Assembly (NCBI RefSeq): GCF_041435215.1
Contig: NZ_CP108394.1
Location: 5,518,001 to 5,582,000 of the forward strand
Length of the DNA: 64,000 bases
Direction: 5' to 3'
Source of the DNA: Streptomyces sp. NBC_01314
GTDB lineage: Bacteria > Actinomycetota > Actinomycetes > Streptomycetales > Streptomycetaceae
This document shows positions 52,109 to 60,382 of this stretch, piece by piece. The notes beneath the pieces were generated by a model. That model saw only the letters and a list, made by a program, of their open reading frames with translations, was not told the DNA's origin and searched no databases. Numbering within the stretch: position 1 is the stretch's first letter; the number at the start of each line of letters is the position of its first letter. The position numbers and the translations under genes are program-made.

Positions 52109-53068
52109 CTACGCGGAGTCGCCCGTGCCGGTGTTCGTGGCCTCCGGGTCGACGCCGACCGTGAGGGAGCCGACGACGCCCTTGGCGATGCCGTTCTTCT
52201 TGTACTTCAGCTTGAGCAGACCGCCCTGGACGCCGCTGCCGTCGTAGATCGTGTCGTCGTCGAGGGTCGTGCGCTCGGTCGTGGAGGTCGAGTACGGCTC
52301 GACCTCGGCGGACGCGAGGACGGACTCCTCGTCGAAGAAGAGCTGGCCGGTGTGGCAGGTGGTGCCGCCCTCGTAACCGGCGTCGGTCCACTCGCCGTTG
52401 ACGTGCACCTTGGTGTGGATGTGCACGCAGCGCCCCCGGTACCAGCCCGGGAAGATCGTCTCGAAGGTGACGAAGCCCTGCTTGTCGGTCTTCCAGGTGC
52501 CCCGCAGATAGCGGGTGTCGCTGGTCGGCTCCTCGTGCCCGCCGCCACCGCCGCCGCCACCGGCCGGGGGCTCCCCGGTCGGGGTGCCGGACGGCACGTC
52601 CGTGGGCGTGCCCGAGGGGGCGTCGGTGGGGGCGGTGCCGCCGCCCTCGGAGAAGCTCTCGTAGCCGGAGTAGAGGCCCAGCGCGTCGCAGTGCCAGATG
52701 TCGACGGCCGCGTCGCGGATCGGCTTGCAGGTCTCGGAGTCGATCACCTTCAGGCGAAGGGTGAGGGGGATGCCCTCCTTGTCCTCGGTGATGTCCTTGC
52801 GGAGCTTGTCCGCGTCGATGTAGTACGGGCCCTCGGTGGTCTCCGAGGTGAGCTTGTAGCACTCCTCGCCGGCGCTCGCGCTGGTGGAGGCGAGGGGCTT
52901 CGCGCTCCCCTTCTTGCCCGTCCCCGCGCTCGCGGTCGCGACGACCGCTCCGCCCACACCCACGGCGGCCACGGCACCCGCGCCCGCCACGACGACCTTG
53001 CGGCGCGTCAGGTCCCGCTTGTGCTTCGGCCCCTGGGCCTTCTCGTTTCCGGTCTGGTTTCCCGTCAT
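52109..53068 (-). CDS. Tat-exported intradiol ring-cleavage dioxygenase 1
   Basis: 319 residues, ATG 53068, no ribosome site. A twin-arginine signal (DLTRRKVVVAGAGAV, R22-R23) exports the folded enzyme. Intradiol dioxygenases open catechols between the two hydroxyls using Fe(III) held by two Tyr and two His; here Y133 (GLYSGYE), Y210 (PGWYRGR), H216 and H218 (CVHIHTK) fit. A Gly/Pro-rich loop (about 150-178) interrupts the fold. About 80% similar by eye to its neighbour at 53235. Probably acts outside the cell on aromatic compounds or catechol siderophores. Confidence 0.87.
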   Translation of the reverse strand: MTGNQTGNEKAQGPKHKRDLTRRKVVVAGAGAVAAVGVGGAVVATASAGTGKKGSAKPLASTSASAGEECYKLTSETTEGPYYIDADKLRKDITEDKEGIPLTLRLKVIDSETCKPIRDAAVDIWHCDALGLYSGYESFSEGGGTAPTDAPSGTPTDVPSGTPTGEPPAGGGGGGGGHEEPTSDTRYLRGTWKTDKQGFVTFETIFPGWYRGRCVHIHTKVHVNGEWTDAGYEGGTTCHTGQLFFDEESVLASAEVEPYSTSTTERTTLDDDTIYDGSGVQGGLLKLKYKKNGIAKGVVGSLTVGVDPEATNTGTGDSA

Positions 53069-53161
53069 GGCCAGGAAATTAGGGAGGCAGGCTGTCAAAG
53101 CCGTGGGAAAGGACTGTGGTTTGCCCCGCATTCCCGTGCGGATTCCCGCACGGGAGAAAAG

Positions 53162-53193
53162 GGGGCCCGAAATCGCCGTCTATTTCGGGCCCC
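53162..53193 (-). terminator. Intrinsic terminator before dioxygenase 1
   Basis: 12-bp perfect stem GGGGCCCGAAAT with ATTTCGGGCCCC, eight-base loop, then TTTT on the minus strand. A second 9-bp hairpin follows at 53133-53154. It can end the dioxygenase 2 transcript or attenuate dioxygenase 1. Confidence 0.8.
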
Positions 53194-53207
53194 TATTCAG
53201 CGACAAC

Positions 53208-53226
53208 TCTGGCTAGGCTTACCTTA
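53208..53226 (-). promoter_or_regulatory. DmdR/DtxR-like iron box upstream of dioxygenase 1
   Basis: Minus-strand TAAGGTAAGCCTAGCCAGA resembles the actinobacterial iron box TTAGGTTAGGCTAACCTAA, with most core positions kept. Iron-dependent repression of the downstream dioxygenase is inferred. Confidence 0.55.
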
Positions 53227-53234
53227 CTTGTGCT

Positions 53235-54227
53235 CTAGCTCGCGGAGGCCGACGGCGACGCCGAGGTGCTCGGCCGCGGCGGCATCCCCGTCCCTTCGTT
53301 GGTCGCTTCCGGGTCCACGCCGACCGTGAGCGAGGCCCGCACTCCCCTCGTGATCTCCCGCTGGTCGTAGCGGAGCTTCAGAAGGCCGCCCTGGGCGCCG
53401 CTGTCGTCGTAGAGAAAGTCCTCGTCGAGCGTCGTGCGTTCGGCGGTGTTGGACGCGTACGGCTCCACGACCGTGGAGGCGAGAACGGACTCCTCGTCGA
53501 AGAAGAACTGGCCGGTGTGGCAGGTGTTTCCGCCCTCATAGCCCGCCTCCGTCCACTCGCCGTTGACATGGACCTTCGTGTGGATATGCACGCAGCGGCC
53601 CGTGTACCAGCCCGGGAAGACGGTCTTGAAGGTGACGAACCCCTGCCGGTCCGTGCGCCAGGTGCCGCGCAGATAGCGGGTGTCGTCCGTCGGTTCCTGG
53701 TGGCCGCCGCCCGGAGGCGGGCCGGACGGGCCCCCGCTCGGAGGCGGGCCGGTCGGGGGTTCGCTCGGAGGCGGGCCGGTCGGGGGTTCGCCGGTCGGGG
53801 CCGGGCCGCCATCGCCGTTGCCCACGTCCTCGTAGCCGGAGTAGACGCCGACGGCGTCGCAGTGCCAGATGTCGACGGCGGCGTTGCGGATCGGCCGGCA
53901 TGTCTCGGAGTCGATCACCTTGAGCCGGAGCAGGAGCGGGATGCCCTCACGGTCCTCCGTGACGTCCCTGCGGAGCTTGTCCGCGTCGATGTAGTACGGG
54001 CCCTCCATGGTCTCCGACGTCAGCAGGTAGCACTCCTCCGGGACGGGAGCGCGGCCGCCGGATCCGGATTCTCCTCTCTGCTCACCGGCGAAGGCGTCAG
54101 CCGCCATGGCACCGCCCAGGCCCATCGCCGCGACGGCACCCGCACCGGCCACGACGACCTTGCGCCGGGTCACGTCCCGCGTTTCGGTCGGCTCTTGGGG
54201 CTGCTGTTCCTGTTGATTCGCTGTCAT
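53235..54227 (-). CDS. Tat-exported intradiol ring-cleavage dioxygenase 2
   Basis: 330 residues, ATG 54227. Twin-arginine signal RDVTRRKVVVAGAGAV (R21-R22). Same Fe(III) ligand set as its neighbour: YSGYE, PGWYTGR and CVHIHTK. The loop in the middle is a Gly/Pro repeat (about 144-175). A Ser/Ala/Pro-rich tail of about 15 residues is extra. Strong identity to dioxygenase 1 over most of the length shows recent tandem duplication, including the upstream iron box and terminator. Confidence 0.87.
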   Translation of the reverse strand: MTANQQEQQPQEPTETRDVTRRKVVVAGAGAVAAMGLGGAMAADAFAGEQRGESGSGGRAPVPEECYLLTSETMEGPYYIDADKLRRDVTEDREGIPLLLRLKVIDSETCRPIRNAAVDIWHCDAVGVYSGYEDVGNGDGGPAPTGEPPTGPPPSEPPTGPPPSGGPSGPPPGGGHQEPTDDTRYLRGTWRTDRQGFVTFKTVFPGWYTGRCVHIHTKVHVNGEWTEAGYEGGNTCHTGQFFFDEESVLASTVVEPYASNTAERTTLDEDFLYDDSGAQGGLLKLRYDQREITRGVRASLTVGVDPEATNEGTGMPPRPSTSASPSASAS

Positions 54228-54294
54228 GCGCCCGGAAGTTAGATAGGAACCCTGTCAGCGAGCTGAGAAAACGATGCCTTTTCCCCACACACGG

Positions 54295-54335
54295 AAAAGG
54301 GTCCTGAAATCGACGGACGACTTCAGGACCCTTTT
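54295..54335 (-). terminator. Intrinsic terminator between aspS and dioxygenase 2
   Basis: 18-bp stem with one mismatch, 54295-54312 with 54318-54335; the A-rich left arm gives a T-run on the minus strand. It ends aspS or attenuates dioxygenase 2. Confidence 0.8.
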
Positions 54336-54345
54336 CACAGACAAG

Positions 54346-54364
54346 CCAAGAAAGGCTTGCCTTA
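54346..54364 (-). promoter_or_regulatory. Iron-box-like site upstream of dioxygenase 2
   Basis: Minus-strand TAAGGCAAGCCTTTCTTGG partly matches the iron box and contains the inverted repeat AAGGC-AAG-CCTT. Its position relative to terminator and gene copies that of 53208-53226. Confidence 0.45.
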
Positions 54365-54385
54365 CTTCATTGTCCGCCTCATTGC

Positions 54386-56149
54386 CTACTTCGGCTGCGG
54401 CTTCCGCACCGACAGGTGCAGCTCGCGCAGCCGCGCCTCCTCCAGCTCCGTCGGCGCGCCCATCATCAGGTCCTGGGCGTTGCCGTTGAGCGGGAAGGCG
54501 ATGGTCTCGCGGATGTTGGGCTCGTCCGCGAGGAGCATGACGATGCGGTCGACACCCGGCGCGATACCGCCGTGCGGCGGGGCGCCGAAGCGGAAGGCGC
54601 GCAGCATGCCCGCGAACTGCTCCTCGACGGTGTCGCGCTCGTAGCCCGCGATCTCGAAGGCCTTGAGCATGATCTCGGGCTCGTGGTTCCGGATCGCGCC
54701 GGAGGACAGCTCGACGCCGTTGCAGACGATGTCGTACTGCCAGCCGAGGATGTCCAGCGGGTCCTGGGTCTCCAGGGCCTCAAGACCGCCCTGCGGCATG
54801 GAGAAGGGGTTGTGCGAGAAGTCGATCTTGCCGGTCTCCTCGTCCTTCTCGTACATCGGGAAGTCGACGATCCAGCAGAACCGGAAGACGCCCTCCTCGA
54901 AGTGCCCGGCACGCTTGGCGGCCTCGACCCGCACCGCGCCCATGATCTTCGAGACCTCGTCGAACTCGCCCGCGCCGAAGAACACCGCGTGGCCGGCGGC
55001 CAGCGACAGGCGCTTGGTCAGCTCGGCGACGTTCTCCTCGGTGAGGAACTTGGCGATCGGGCCGGACAACGAACCGTCCTCGGCGACCCGCACCCAGGCC
55101 AAACCCTTCGCGCCCTGCTCGATCGCGTACTCGCCGAGCTGGTCGAAGAACCTGCGCGGCTGGGCCGAGACGTCCGGCACGGCGAGCGCGCGGACGTGCT
55201 TGCCGGCGAACGCCTTGAACTCCGAGCCCTCGAAGACATCGGTGATGTCCACCAGCTCCAGCTGGGCCCGCAGGTCCGGCTTGTCGGAGCCGTACTTGAG
55301 CATCGCCTCGCGGAACGGGATGCGCGGGAAGGGTGAGGTGACGGGCCGGCCCTTGCCGAACTCCTCGAACAGCTCGGTCATGAGCTTCTCGATGGGCTGG
55401 AACACGTCCTCCTGCTCGACGAAGGACATCTCCACGTCGAGCTGGTAGAACTCGCCCGGCGAACGGTCCGCGCGCGCGTCCTCGTCACGGAAGCAGGGCG
55501 CGATCTGGAAGTACCGGTCGAAGCCCGAGATCATCAGCAGCTGCTTGAACTGCTGCGGGGCCTGGGGGAGGGCGTAGAACTTGCCCGGGTTGAGGCGCGA
55601 CGGCACGACGAAGTCGCGGGCACCCTCCGGGGAGGTGGCGGACAGGATCGGCGTGGCCATCTCGTTGAACCCGAGGGCCGTCATCTTGTGACGGATGGCG
55701 CTGATCACGGCCGTACGCAGCATGATGTTGCGGTGCATGCGCTCACGGCGCAGGTCGAGGAAGCGGTACTCCAGGCGCCGCTCCTCGTTGACCCCGTCCT
55801 CGGCGTTGATCGTGAAGGGCAGCGGGGCGGCCGCGCCGAGCAGCTCGACCTCGCCGACCTCGACCTCGATCTCGCCGGAGGGCAGGTCCGGGTTGATGTT
55901 CTCGGCGCCTCGCGAGACGACCTTGCCGTCGACGCGGACGGTCGACTCCTTGGAGATCTTGTCCAGCGCCTCGTACGCCGGGGTGCCCGGGCGGGCCACC
56001 AGCTGCGTGATGCCGTAGTGATCGCGGAGATCGATGAAGAGGATGCCGCCCAGGTCGCGCCGATTGTGCAGCCAGCCGCTCAGCCGGACGTCGGTGCCGA
56101 CGTCAGAGGCGCGGAGTTCGCCGCAGCTGTGGGACCTGTACCGATGCAT
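54386..56149 (-). CDS. aspS: Aspartyl-tRNA synthetase
   Basis: 587 residues. The OB-fold N-terminus ([21 protein letters not shown] landmarks: [11 protein letters not shown]) binds the anticodon. Class II motifs: motif 1 near the [12 protein letters not shown] helix, motif 2 [20 protein letters not shown] (landmark [10 protein letters not shown]) and motif 3 GVDRIVMLL. The bacterial GAD insertion is present (about 300-420). It charges tRNA-Asp; in lineages lacking AsnRS it may also serve tRNA-Asn. Lies 70 bases from the parS site. Confidence 0.97.
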   Translation of the reverse strand: MHRYRSHSCGELRASDVGTDVRLSGWLHNRRDLGGILFIDLRDHYGITQLVARPGTPAYEALDKISKESTVRVDGKVVSRGAENINPDLPSGEIEVEVGEVELLGAAAPLPFTINAEDGVNEERRLEYRFLDLRRERMHRNIMLRTAVISAIRHKMTALGFNEMATPILSATSPEGARDFVVPSRLNPGKFYALPQAPQQFKQLLMISGFDRYFQIAPCFRDEDARADRSPGEFYQLDVEMSFVEQEDVFQPIEKLMTELFEEFGKGRPVTSPFPRIPFREAMLKYGSDKPDLRAQLELVDITDVFEGSEFKAFAGKHVRALAVPDVSAQPRRFFDQLGEYAIEQGAKGLAWVRVAEDGSLSGPIAKFLTEENVAELTKRLSLAAGHAVFFGAGEFDEVSKIMGAVRVEAAKRAGHFEEGVFRFCWIVDFPMYEKDEETGKIDFSHNPFSMPQGGLEALETQDPLDILGWQYDIVCNGVELSSGAIRNHEPEIMLKAFEIAGYERDTVEEQFAGMLRAFRFGAPPHGGIAPGVDRIVMLLADEPNIRETIAFPLNGNAQDLMMGAPTELEEARLRELHLSVRKPQPK

Positions 56150-56190
56150 CGTCGTTCATCCAGCCTTCGCTGATCGGGGATCTTGGCGGG

Positions 56191-56234
56191 TGTCTCACGG
56201 CCGGTGTCTCACGGCCGATGTTTCACGTGAAACA
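56191..56234. promoter_or_regulatory. parS centromere site with two adjacent half-site-like repeats
   Basis: TGTTTCACGTGAAACA (56219-56234) is a perfect 16-bp palindrome containing the Streptomyces ParB-binding site GTTTCACGTGAAAC. Directly before it are TGTCTCACGGCCGG (56191-56204) and TGTCTCACGGCCGA (56205-56218), which match its left half with one change. The rest of the 393-base intergenic region 56150-56542 holds CACCGGACAGCACCGGAC repeats but no ORF. Confidence 0.9.
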
Positions 56235-56542
56235 AACCCAAGGGTACCGGGCACCCCGAGATCACCTCCCCACCATTTACCACCGGGCGGCACCGGACAG
56301 CACCGGACCGCGCCGGGCGACACCGAACGGCAGGACCACGGCCCCGCGACTGCCACCGCACACTGACCGGATACGCACGGTCATAGCCATGGGCAGGACC
56401 GTAAGCGGTTACTGTCGCTAGCGTCGATTGCCGTCACCTCCGTCGCCGCCGGTCGTGGTTACTTGTCATGGCTTCCGGTCCCGCCCGGTGCCCGGTACTG
56501 CTTCGGTGGCACGGTCCGATCAGCTGTTCTTAGAGTGGGTCA

Positions 56543-59017
56543 ATGCGCACTGGTGAGCCCCCGCCCACTGTGGGGGACGTCCTGTCCGCCCTCGCGACGG
56601 GACTGTGGACCTGGGACAGCGCTGCCGGAACCGTCACGTTGGACGCCGAAGCCGCCCGGCTCATGGGGCTGCCCGCGGAACCGACGACGCTCACCCAGGC
56701 CGGGGCGCGGGCACGTCTGCACCCCGTCGACTGGAACGAGATCGTGTCGGTCGTGCAGCTCGCCATCGCCGAGGACACCCTCGCCGAGGTACGGATCCGG
56801 GTCATGGACGACGGGGGCCGGGTGATCCGCACGGTCCGCAGCCGTTCCAAGCCCACCTTCGACCCGGTGCGCAAGTCCTTCGAACTGATCGGCACCATCC
56901 AGGAGGTCACCGAGCCCTCACCGGAGACCGCCGCCCGCGCGCCCTCCGTCACCGGCGACTGGCGCCGCTCGCGCGAGGCGTTCCTGCTGGACGCGGGCCG
57001 GGCGCTGGCCGAGGCGCGGTCCACGGCGGAGGTGCTGCGGGTCGCGGGAGGCCTGGCGATGCCGGGCTTCTCACCGGACGGGCTCGCCGTGTTCGGGGTG
57101 GAGGCCGACCACCTCACCGTCATCGGGCACCACGGACACAACCAGGGCGACGAGGGCCCGTTCACCCACATGCCGCTGGAGACGGACTATCCGGCCGCCG
57201 AGGTGGTCCGCACCGGCCGCGCCGTCTACCTCTCCTCCCCCGAGGACTACAAGAGGCGCTACCCCACGGCCTGGCCGCTCGCCGAACAGTTCGCCCGCCA
57301 GTCGTGGGCGTTCCTGCCGCTGATCGTCGCCGGCCGCACGATGGGCGCGTGGATGGCGGGCTTCACCCACCCCGTCACCTTCACCCCCGACGAGCGCTCG
57401 GTGCTGACCACCGTCGCCCGCATGCTCGCCCAGGCCCTGTCCCGGGCCGGCGCCGCCGAGACCGAACGCGAGCTGACCGACGGCCTCCAGCGCACGATGC
57501 TCCCCACGCTGGGCCCCGAGATACCGGGCATGACCGTCGCCGCGCGATACGTCCCCACCGGCGGCGGACTCCAGGTCGGCGGCGACTGGTACGACATGAT
57601 CGCCCTGCCGAGCGGCCGCTTCGCCCTGGTCATCGGCGACGTCCAGGGCCACGACGTACGCGCCGCCGGCCTCATGGGCCAGCTCCGTATAGCTCTGCGC
57701 GCCTACGCCTCCGAGGGGCACCCCCCGGACGCCGTCCTCTCCCGCGCCTCCCGCTTCCTGCACGGCGTCACCAACGACTCCGCCACCGACTGCGCCGACC
57801 TGCGCTTCGCGACCTGCCTCTACGTCGAGGTCGACCCGGTGTCCGGCCTGCTCGACGTCGCCCGCGCCGGGCACCCCGACCCGGCGATCCGCATGGCCGA
57901 CGGCACGGTCCTCGTCCGCCCGACCCCGGGCGGCCTGCCCCTCGGCATCGACCCCGACGCCGACTACCCCACGACCCGCCTCGTCCTCGAACCCGGCGAA
58001 ACCATGCTCCTCTGCACCGACGGCCTCATCGAAACAGGCGGCCACGACCTCGACACGGGCTGGCGCCGCATCCGCACGATCCTGGAATCCTTCGACGCCG
58101 TCCAGTACGAGGGAGAGGGCGCCGGGGGGATGGGGGAGGGCCGGGTGGGTGCGGAAGGATCGGGTGCCGATGAAGCACAAGGCCTTGTGCCGGGTCGCGT
58201 TGAAACGAGCCGCCTGGAAGTAGAAACGGGCGGGCCAGCGGCAGGCGGCGCGGAGCAGGATGACCTCACGCCGGGAGGCCCGCGGCCCACGTCCCTCACA
58301 CCCGCCCGCCCGGAGCCCACGTCCCCCACACCCGCCCGACTGGAGCCCACGTCCCCCACACCCGCCCGCCCGGAGCCCACGTCCCCCACACCCGCCCGAC
58401 TGGAGCCCACCGGCCTGGCGCCCGGGCGGCTGGAGGCATTGGCCGATGCGCTGGTCCAAGGGGTGCATGGCCCCTCCTCGCACCACACGCCCGGCCCCCT
58501 CGCCGACCGGCGGGAGGACGACATAGCGCTGCTGCTGCTGTGCCGGGAGAGCGAGGGGTGCGGCTGCGGCGACACCACCGCCGTACGCCCACCCGTACGC
58601 CGCACCGCGCTGACCATCGCCCAGGCGGAGCCCGAACGCATCGCCGGAGCCCGCCAACAGGTACGCGAGCTGCTCCACGACTGGAGCTGCGGCGACCAGG
58701 TCGACTCCGCGGTCCTCCTCGTCTCCGAGATGCTCACCAACGTCCTCGTCCACACGGACGCCGACGCGCTCCTCGTCGCCGAGATGACCGGCGATGGCGG
58801 CAAGCGCCGGATGCGCGTCGAGGTCACCGACGCCAGCGACGACCTCCCCCACAAACGCCACCCCGGCGAACTCGCCTCCTCCGGACGCGGCCTCGTCCTC
58901 ATGGACGTGCTCGCGGACGCCTGGGGAGTGGACCCCCGCGGCGACGGCAAGAGCATCTGGTTCGAGCTCTACGAAGCGGCACCGCCGGACGGCTCGAACG
59001 GAGGGTCACTGAACTAG
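56543..59017 (+). CDS. PAS-GAF-PP2C-ATPase signalling protein
   Basis: 824 residues. Domains in order: PAS (about 8-120, GLWTWDSAAGTVTLDAEAARLMG as landmark WTWDSAAGTVTL), GAF (about 145-310), SpoIIE/RsbU phosphatase (from about 325; QVGGDWYDMI, GDVQGHD, TDGLIE, final REDDIALLLL) and an RsbW-like ATPase (about 690-815; SEMLTNVLVHTDADALLV, SSGRGLVLMDVLADAWG). The phosphatase domain is interrupted between about 520 and 640 by a low-complexity insertion with 10-residue repeats. TAGAGT (56531-56536) ends six bases before the ATG: leaderless. Likely controls a sigma-factor partner-switch. Confidence 0.9.
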   Translation: MRTGEPPPTVGDVLSALATGLWTWDSAAGTVTLDAEAARLMGLPAEPTTLTQAGARARLHPVDWNEIVSVVQLAIAEDTLAEVRIRVMDDGGRVIRTVRSRSKPTFDPVRKSFELIGTIQEVTEPSPETAARAPSVTGDWRRSREAFLLDAGRALAEARSTAEVLRVAGGLAMPGFSPDGLAVFGVEADHLTVIGHHGHNQGDEGPFTHMPLETDYPAAEVVRTGRAVYLSSPEDYKRRYPTAWPLAEQFARQSWAFLPLIVAGRTMGAWMAGFTHPVTFTPDERSVLTTVARMLAQALSRAGAAETERELTDGLQRTMLPTLGPEIPGMTVAARYVPTGGGLQVGGDWYDMIALPSGRFALVIGDVQGHDVRAAGLMGQLRIALRAYASEGHPPDAVLSRASRFLHGVTNDSATDCADLRFATCLYVEVDPVSGLLDVARAGHPDPAIRMADGTVLVRPTPGGLPLGIDPDADYPTTRLVLEPGETMLLCTDGLIETGGHDLDTGWRRIRTILESFDAVQYEGEGAGGMGEGRVGAEGSGADEAQGLVPGRVETSRLEVETGGPAAGGAEQDDLTPGGPRPTSLTPARPEPTSPTPARLEPTSPTPARPEPTSPTPARLEPTGLAPGRLEALADALVQGVHGPSSHHTPGPLADRREDDIALLLLCRESEGCGCGDTTAVRPPVRRTALTIAQAEPERIAGARQQVRELLHDWSCGDQVDSAVLLVSEMLTNVLVHTDADALLVAEMTGDGGKRRMRVEVTDASDDLPHKRHPGELASSGRGLVLMDVLADAWGVDPRGDGKSIWFELYEAAPPDGSNGGSLN
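58291..58410 (+). repeat. Four 30-bp minisatellite units inside the PP2C gene
   Basis: Units at 58291, 58321, 58351 and 58381 encode TSPTPARPEP/TSPTPARLEP-type decapeptides, alternating Pro and Leu. Exact 60-bp periodicity suggests recent expansion. Confidence 0.9.
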
Positions 59018-59100
59018 CCGCGCCCCACGAACTCGCCCTCACCCAGCCGCCTCAGCCCCACGCCCCGAACAGCCGTGCCACCGGGACAAGGTGAAGCATC

Positions 59101-59160
59101 GAGTTTGCACGAGGCGTCTATACAGCGCACACTCTGCACAAAGTCGCAGGTCAAAGGCCT
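59101..59160 (+). pseudogene. 20-codon remnant of a BRO-N gene
   Basis: The translated segment EFARGVYTAHTLHKVAGQRP parallels EIAQGVYTVDASRKLAAHRL in the intact gene at 59312, and the DNA shares GGCGTCTATACAG. No start, and no further match. A decayed partial copy; the rest of 59018-59311 has no recognised feature. Confidence 0.5.
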
Positions 59161-59311
59161 CGTGAGAGACGACGAGAGCGAGAACTCCCGCGAATTCCGC
59201 CGCCCAAACGCGGCAGAATCGATACGTCCACCCACGATCGGGTGAACCTCCTTGCTATGGACACGAGTCGCACCTCCACCTGCCTAGCTTCCAGAGCGGA
59301 GGTGATGCTCG

Positions 59312-60247
59312 ATGCACGAGCAGAACAACACGCCGCCGGAAGAACCGACGGCACACCAGGACGCGATCGACATCAACGACTTCGTGTTCGCGGCGACGGG
59401 GGCCCGAATGCGGAGGCTGACGACCCCGGACGGGGAGCACTGGTTCGTAGCGGCGGACGTGGCCACGGACCTGGGCTACGCAAACACGCGCCAGGCACTC
59501 ATCTGGCATGTTGCACCGGACTGCACAAGGCGGCTGGAGGAGATTGCACAGGGCGTCTATACAGTAGACGCCTCACGCAAACTTGCAGCTCACAGGCTGC
59601 AAAAGTCGATGAAGATGGTGAACCTGCGCGGGCTCATCGCACTCGTCAACGGTTGCGCCAAGCCCGAATGCGCTCCCTTCAAGACGTGGGTCTCCGAAGT
59701 CATCGCCACCATCCAGCGCGACGGCTACTACACCCTCGAACGGGCCCCCGTACAACCCGCCCCCACCGGCGGCACCGCCTACGCCATGCCCCAGCAAGTG
59801 GCCGACGCCATCGTCCGGCTCGAAGAGCGGAACATCCGGGCGGACGAGATGCTGACGGCCTTCCAGGAAGAGCGGAACGACCTGCTGCGCCAGATCAACC
59901 GCAGCCAGAGCATCATGGCCGACGCGCTGCAGGACATCGCCGCAACCCTCAGGCACCCCGGCAACCGCCCCCATCCCACCCCGGAGCCGGAGTTGACCCC
60001 TCAGGAACTCCTCGCCACTTGGAAGGCGAAGAACCTCGTGGTCACCGCGGACATCCACGCGGTCGCGGCCTACCTCGCCCCGGCGCTGGTACGCGGCGAG
60101 GCCCGTTACCGCATGGAGGAAATCTCCACCCGTACGGGGCTGCCCCAGGAACGCGTCAACGACTGCCTGAGGATGCTCCTCAAGCGAGGTTGCGTCCGGC
60201 AAACGGGCTGCACGCCGGACGGGGCACCGGTCTACGTCCTGCCGTAG
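59312..60247 (+). CDS. BRO-N domain protein (phage antirepressor-like)
   Basis: 311 residues, ATG 59312 after GGAGGTGATG. BRO-N domain about 20-135: FVFAATGARMRRLTTPDGEHW and WFVAADVATDLGYANTRQAL, then MKMVNLRGLIALV and the helical KTWVSEVIATIQRDGYY. A coiled region (about 165-220) and a C-terminal winged-helix-like part (about 230-310, YRMEEISTRTGLPQERVNDC) follow. Such proteins are usual in phages but also occur free-standing in Streptomyces. No other phage genes lie near. Confidence 0.85.
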   Translation: MHEQNNTPPEEPTAHQDAIDINDFVFAATGARMRRLTTPDGEHWFVAADVATDLGYANTRQALIWHVAPDCTRRLEEIAQGVYTVDASRKLAAHRLQKSMKMVNLRGLIALVNGCAKPECAPFKTWVSEVIATIQRDGYYTLERAPVQPAPTGGTAYAMPQQVADAIVRLEERNIRADEMLTAFQEERNDLLRQINRSQSIMADALQDIAATLRHPGNRPHPTPEPELTPQELLATWKAKNLVVTADIHAVAAYLAPALVRGEARYRMEEISTRTGLPQERVNDCLRMLLKRGCVRQTGCTPDGAPVYVLP

Positions 60248-60278
60248 CGCCGTAGCGCCGTAGCAAGCTCACATGGAT

Positions 60279-60319
60279 GAGGCCCGAAGTCGCAAAACGG
60301 AGTTGCGGCTTCGGGCCTC
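60279..60319. terminator. Bidirectional terminator between BRO-N and glycosyltransferase genes
   Basis: 17-bp stem with one mismatch, 60279-60295 with 60303-60319, seven-base loop, between convergent stops. Confidence 0.8.
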
Positions 60320-60382
60320 GCCGTACCGTACCGAATTCCAACAACCGGCCGTTGCCCAACCCGTCAAACGCGACCACCCCGG

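Noticed and set aside
58291..58410. CRISPR-like repeat
   Set aside because: Units are contiguous without spacers, in frame and inside a coding region; a minisatellite.
59101..60247. Prophage indicated by the BRO-N gene
   Set aside because: No integrase, terminase, capsid or lysis genes nearby; BRO-N genes also occur singly in Streptomyces.
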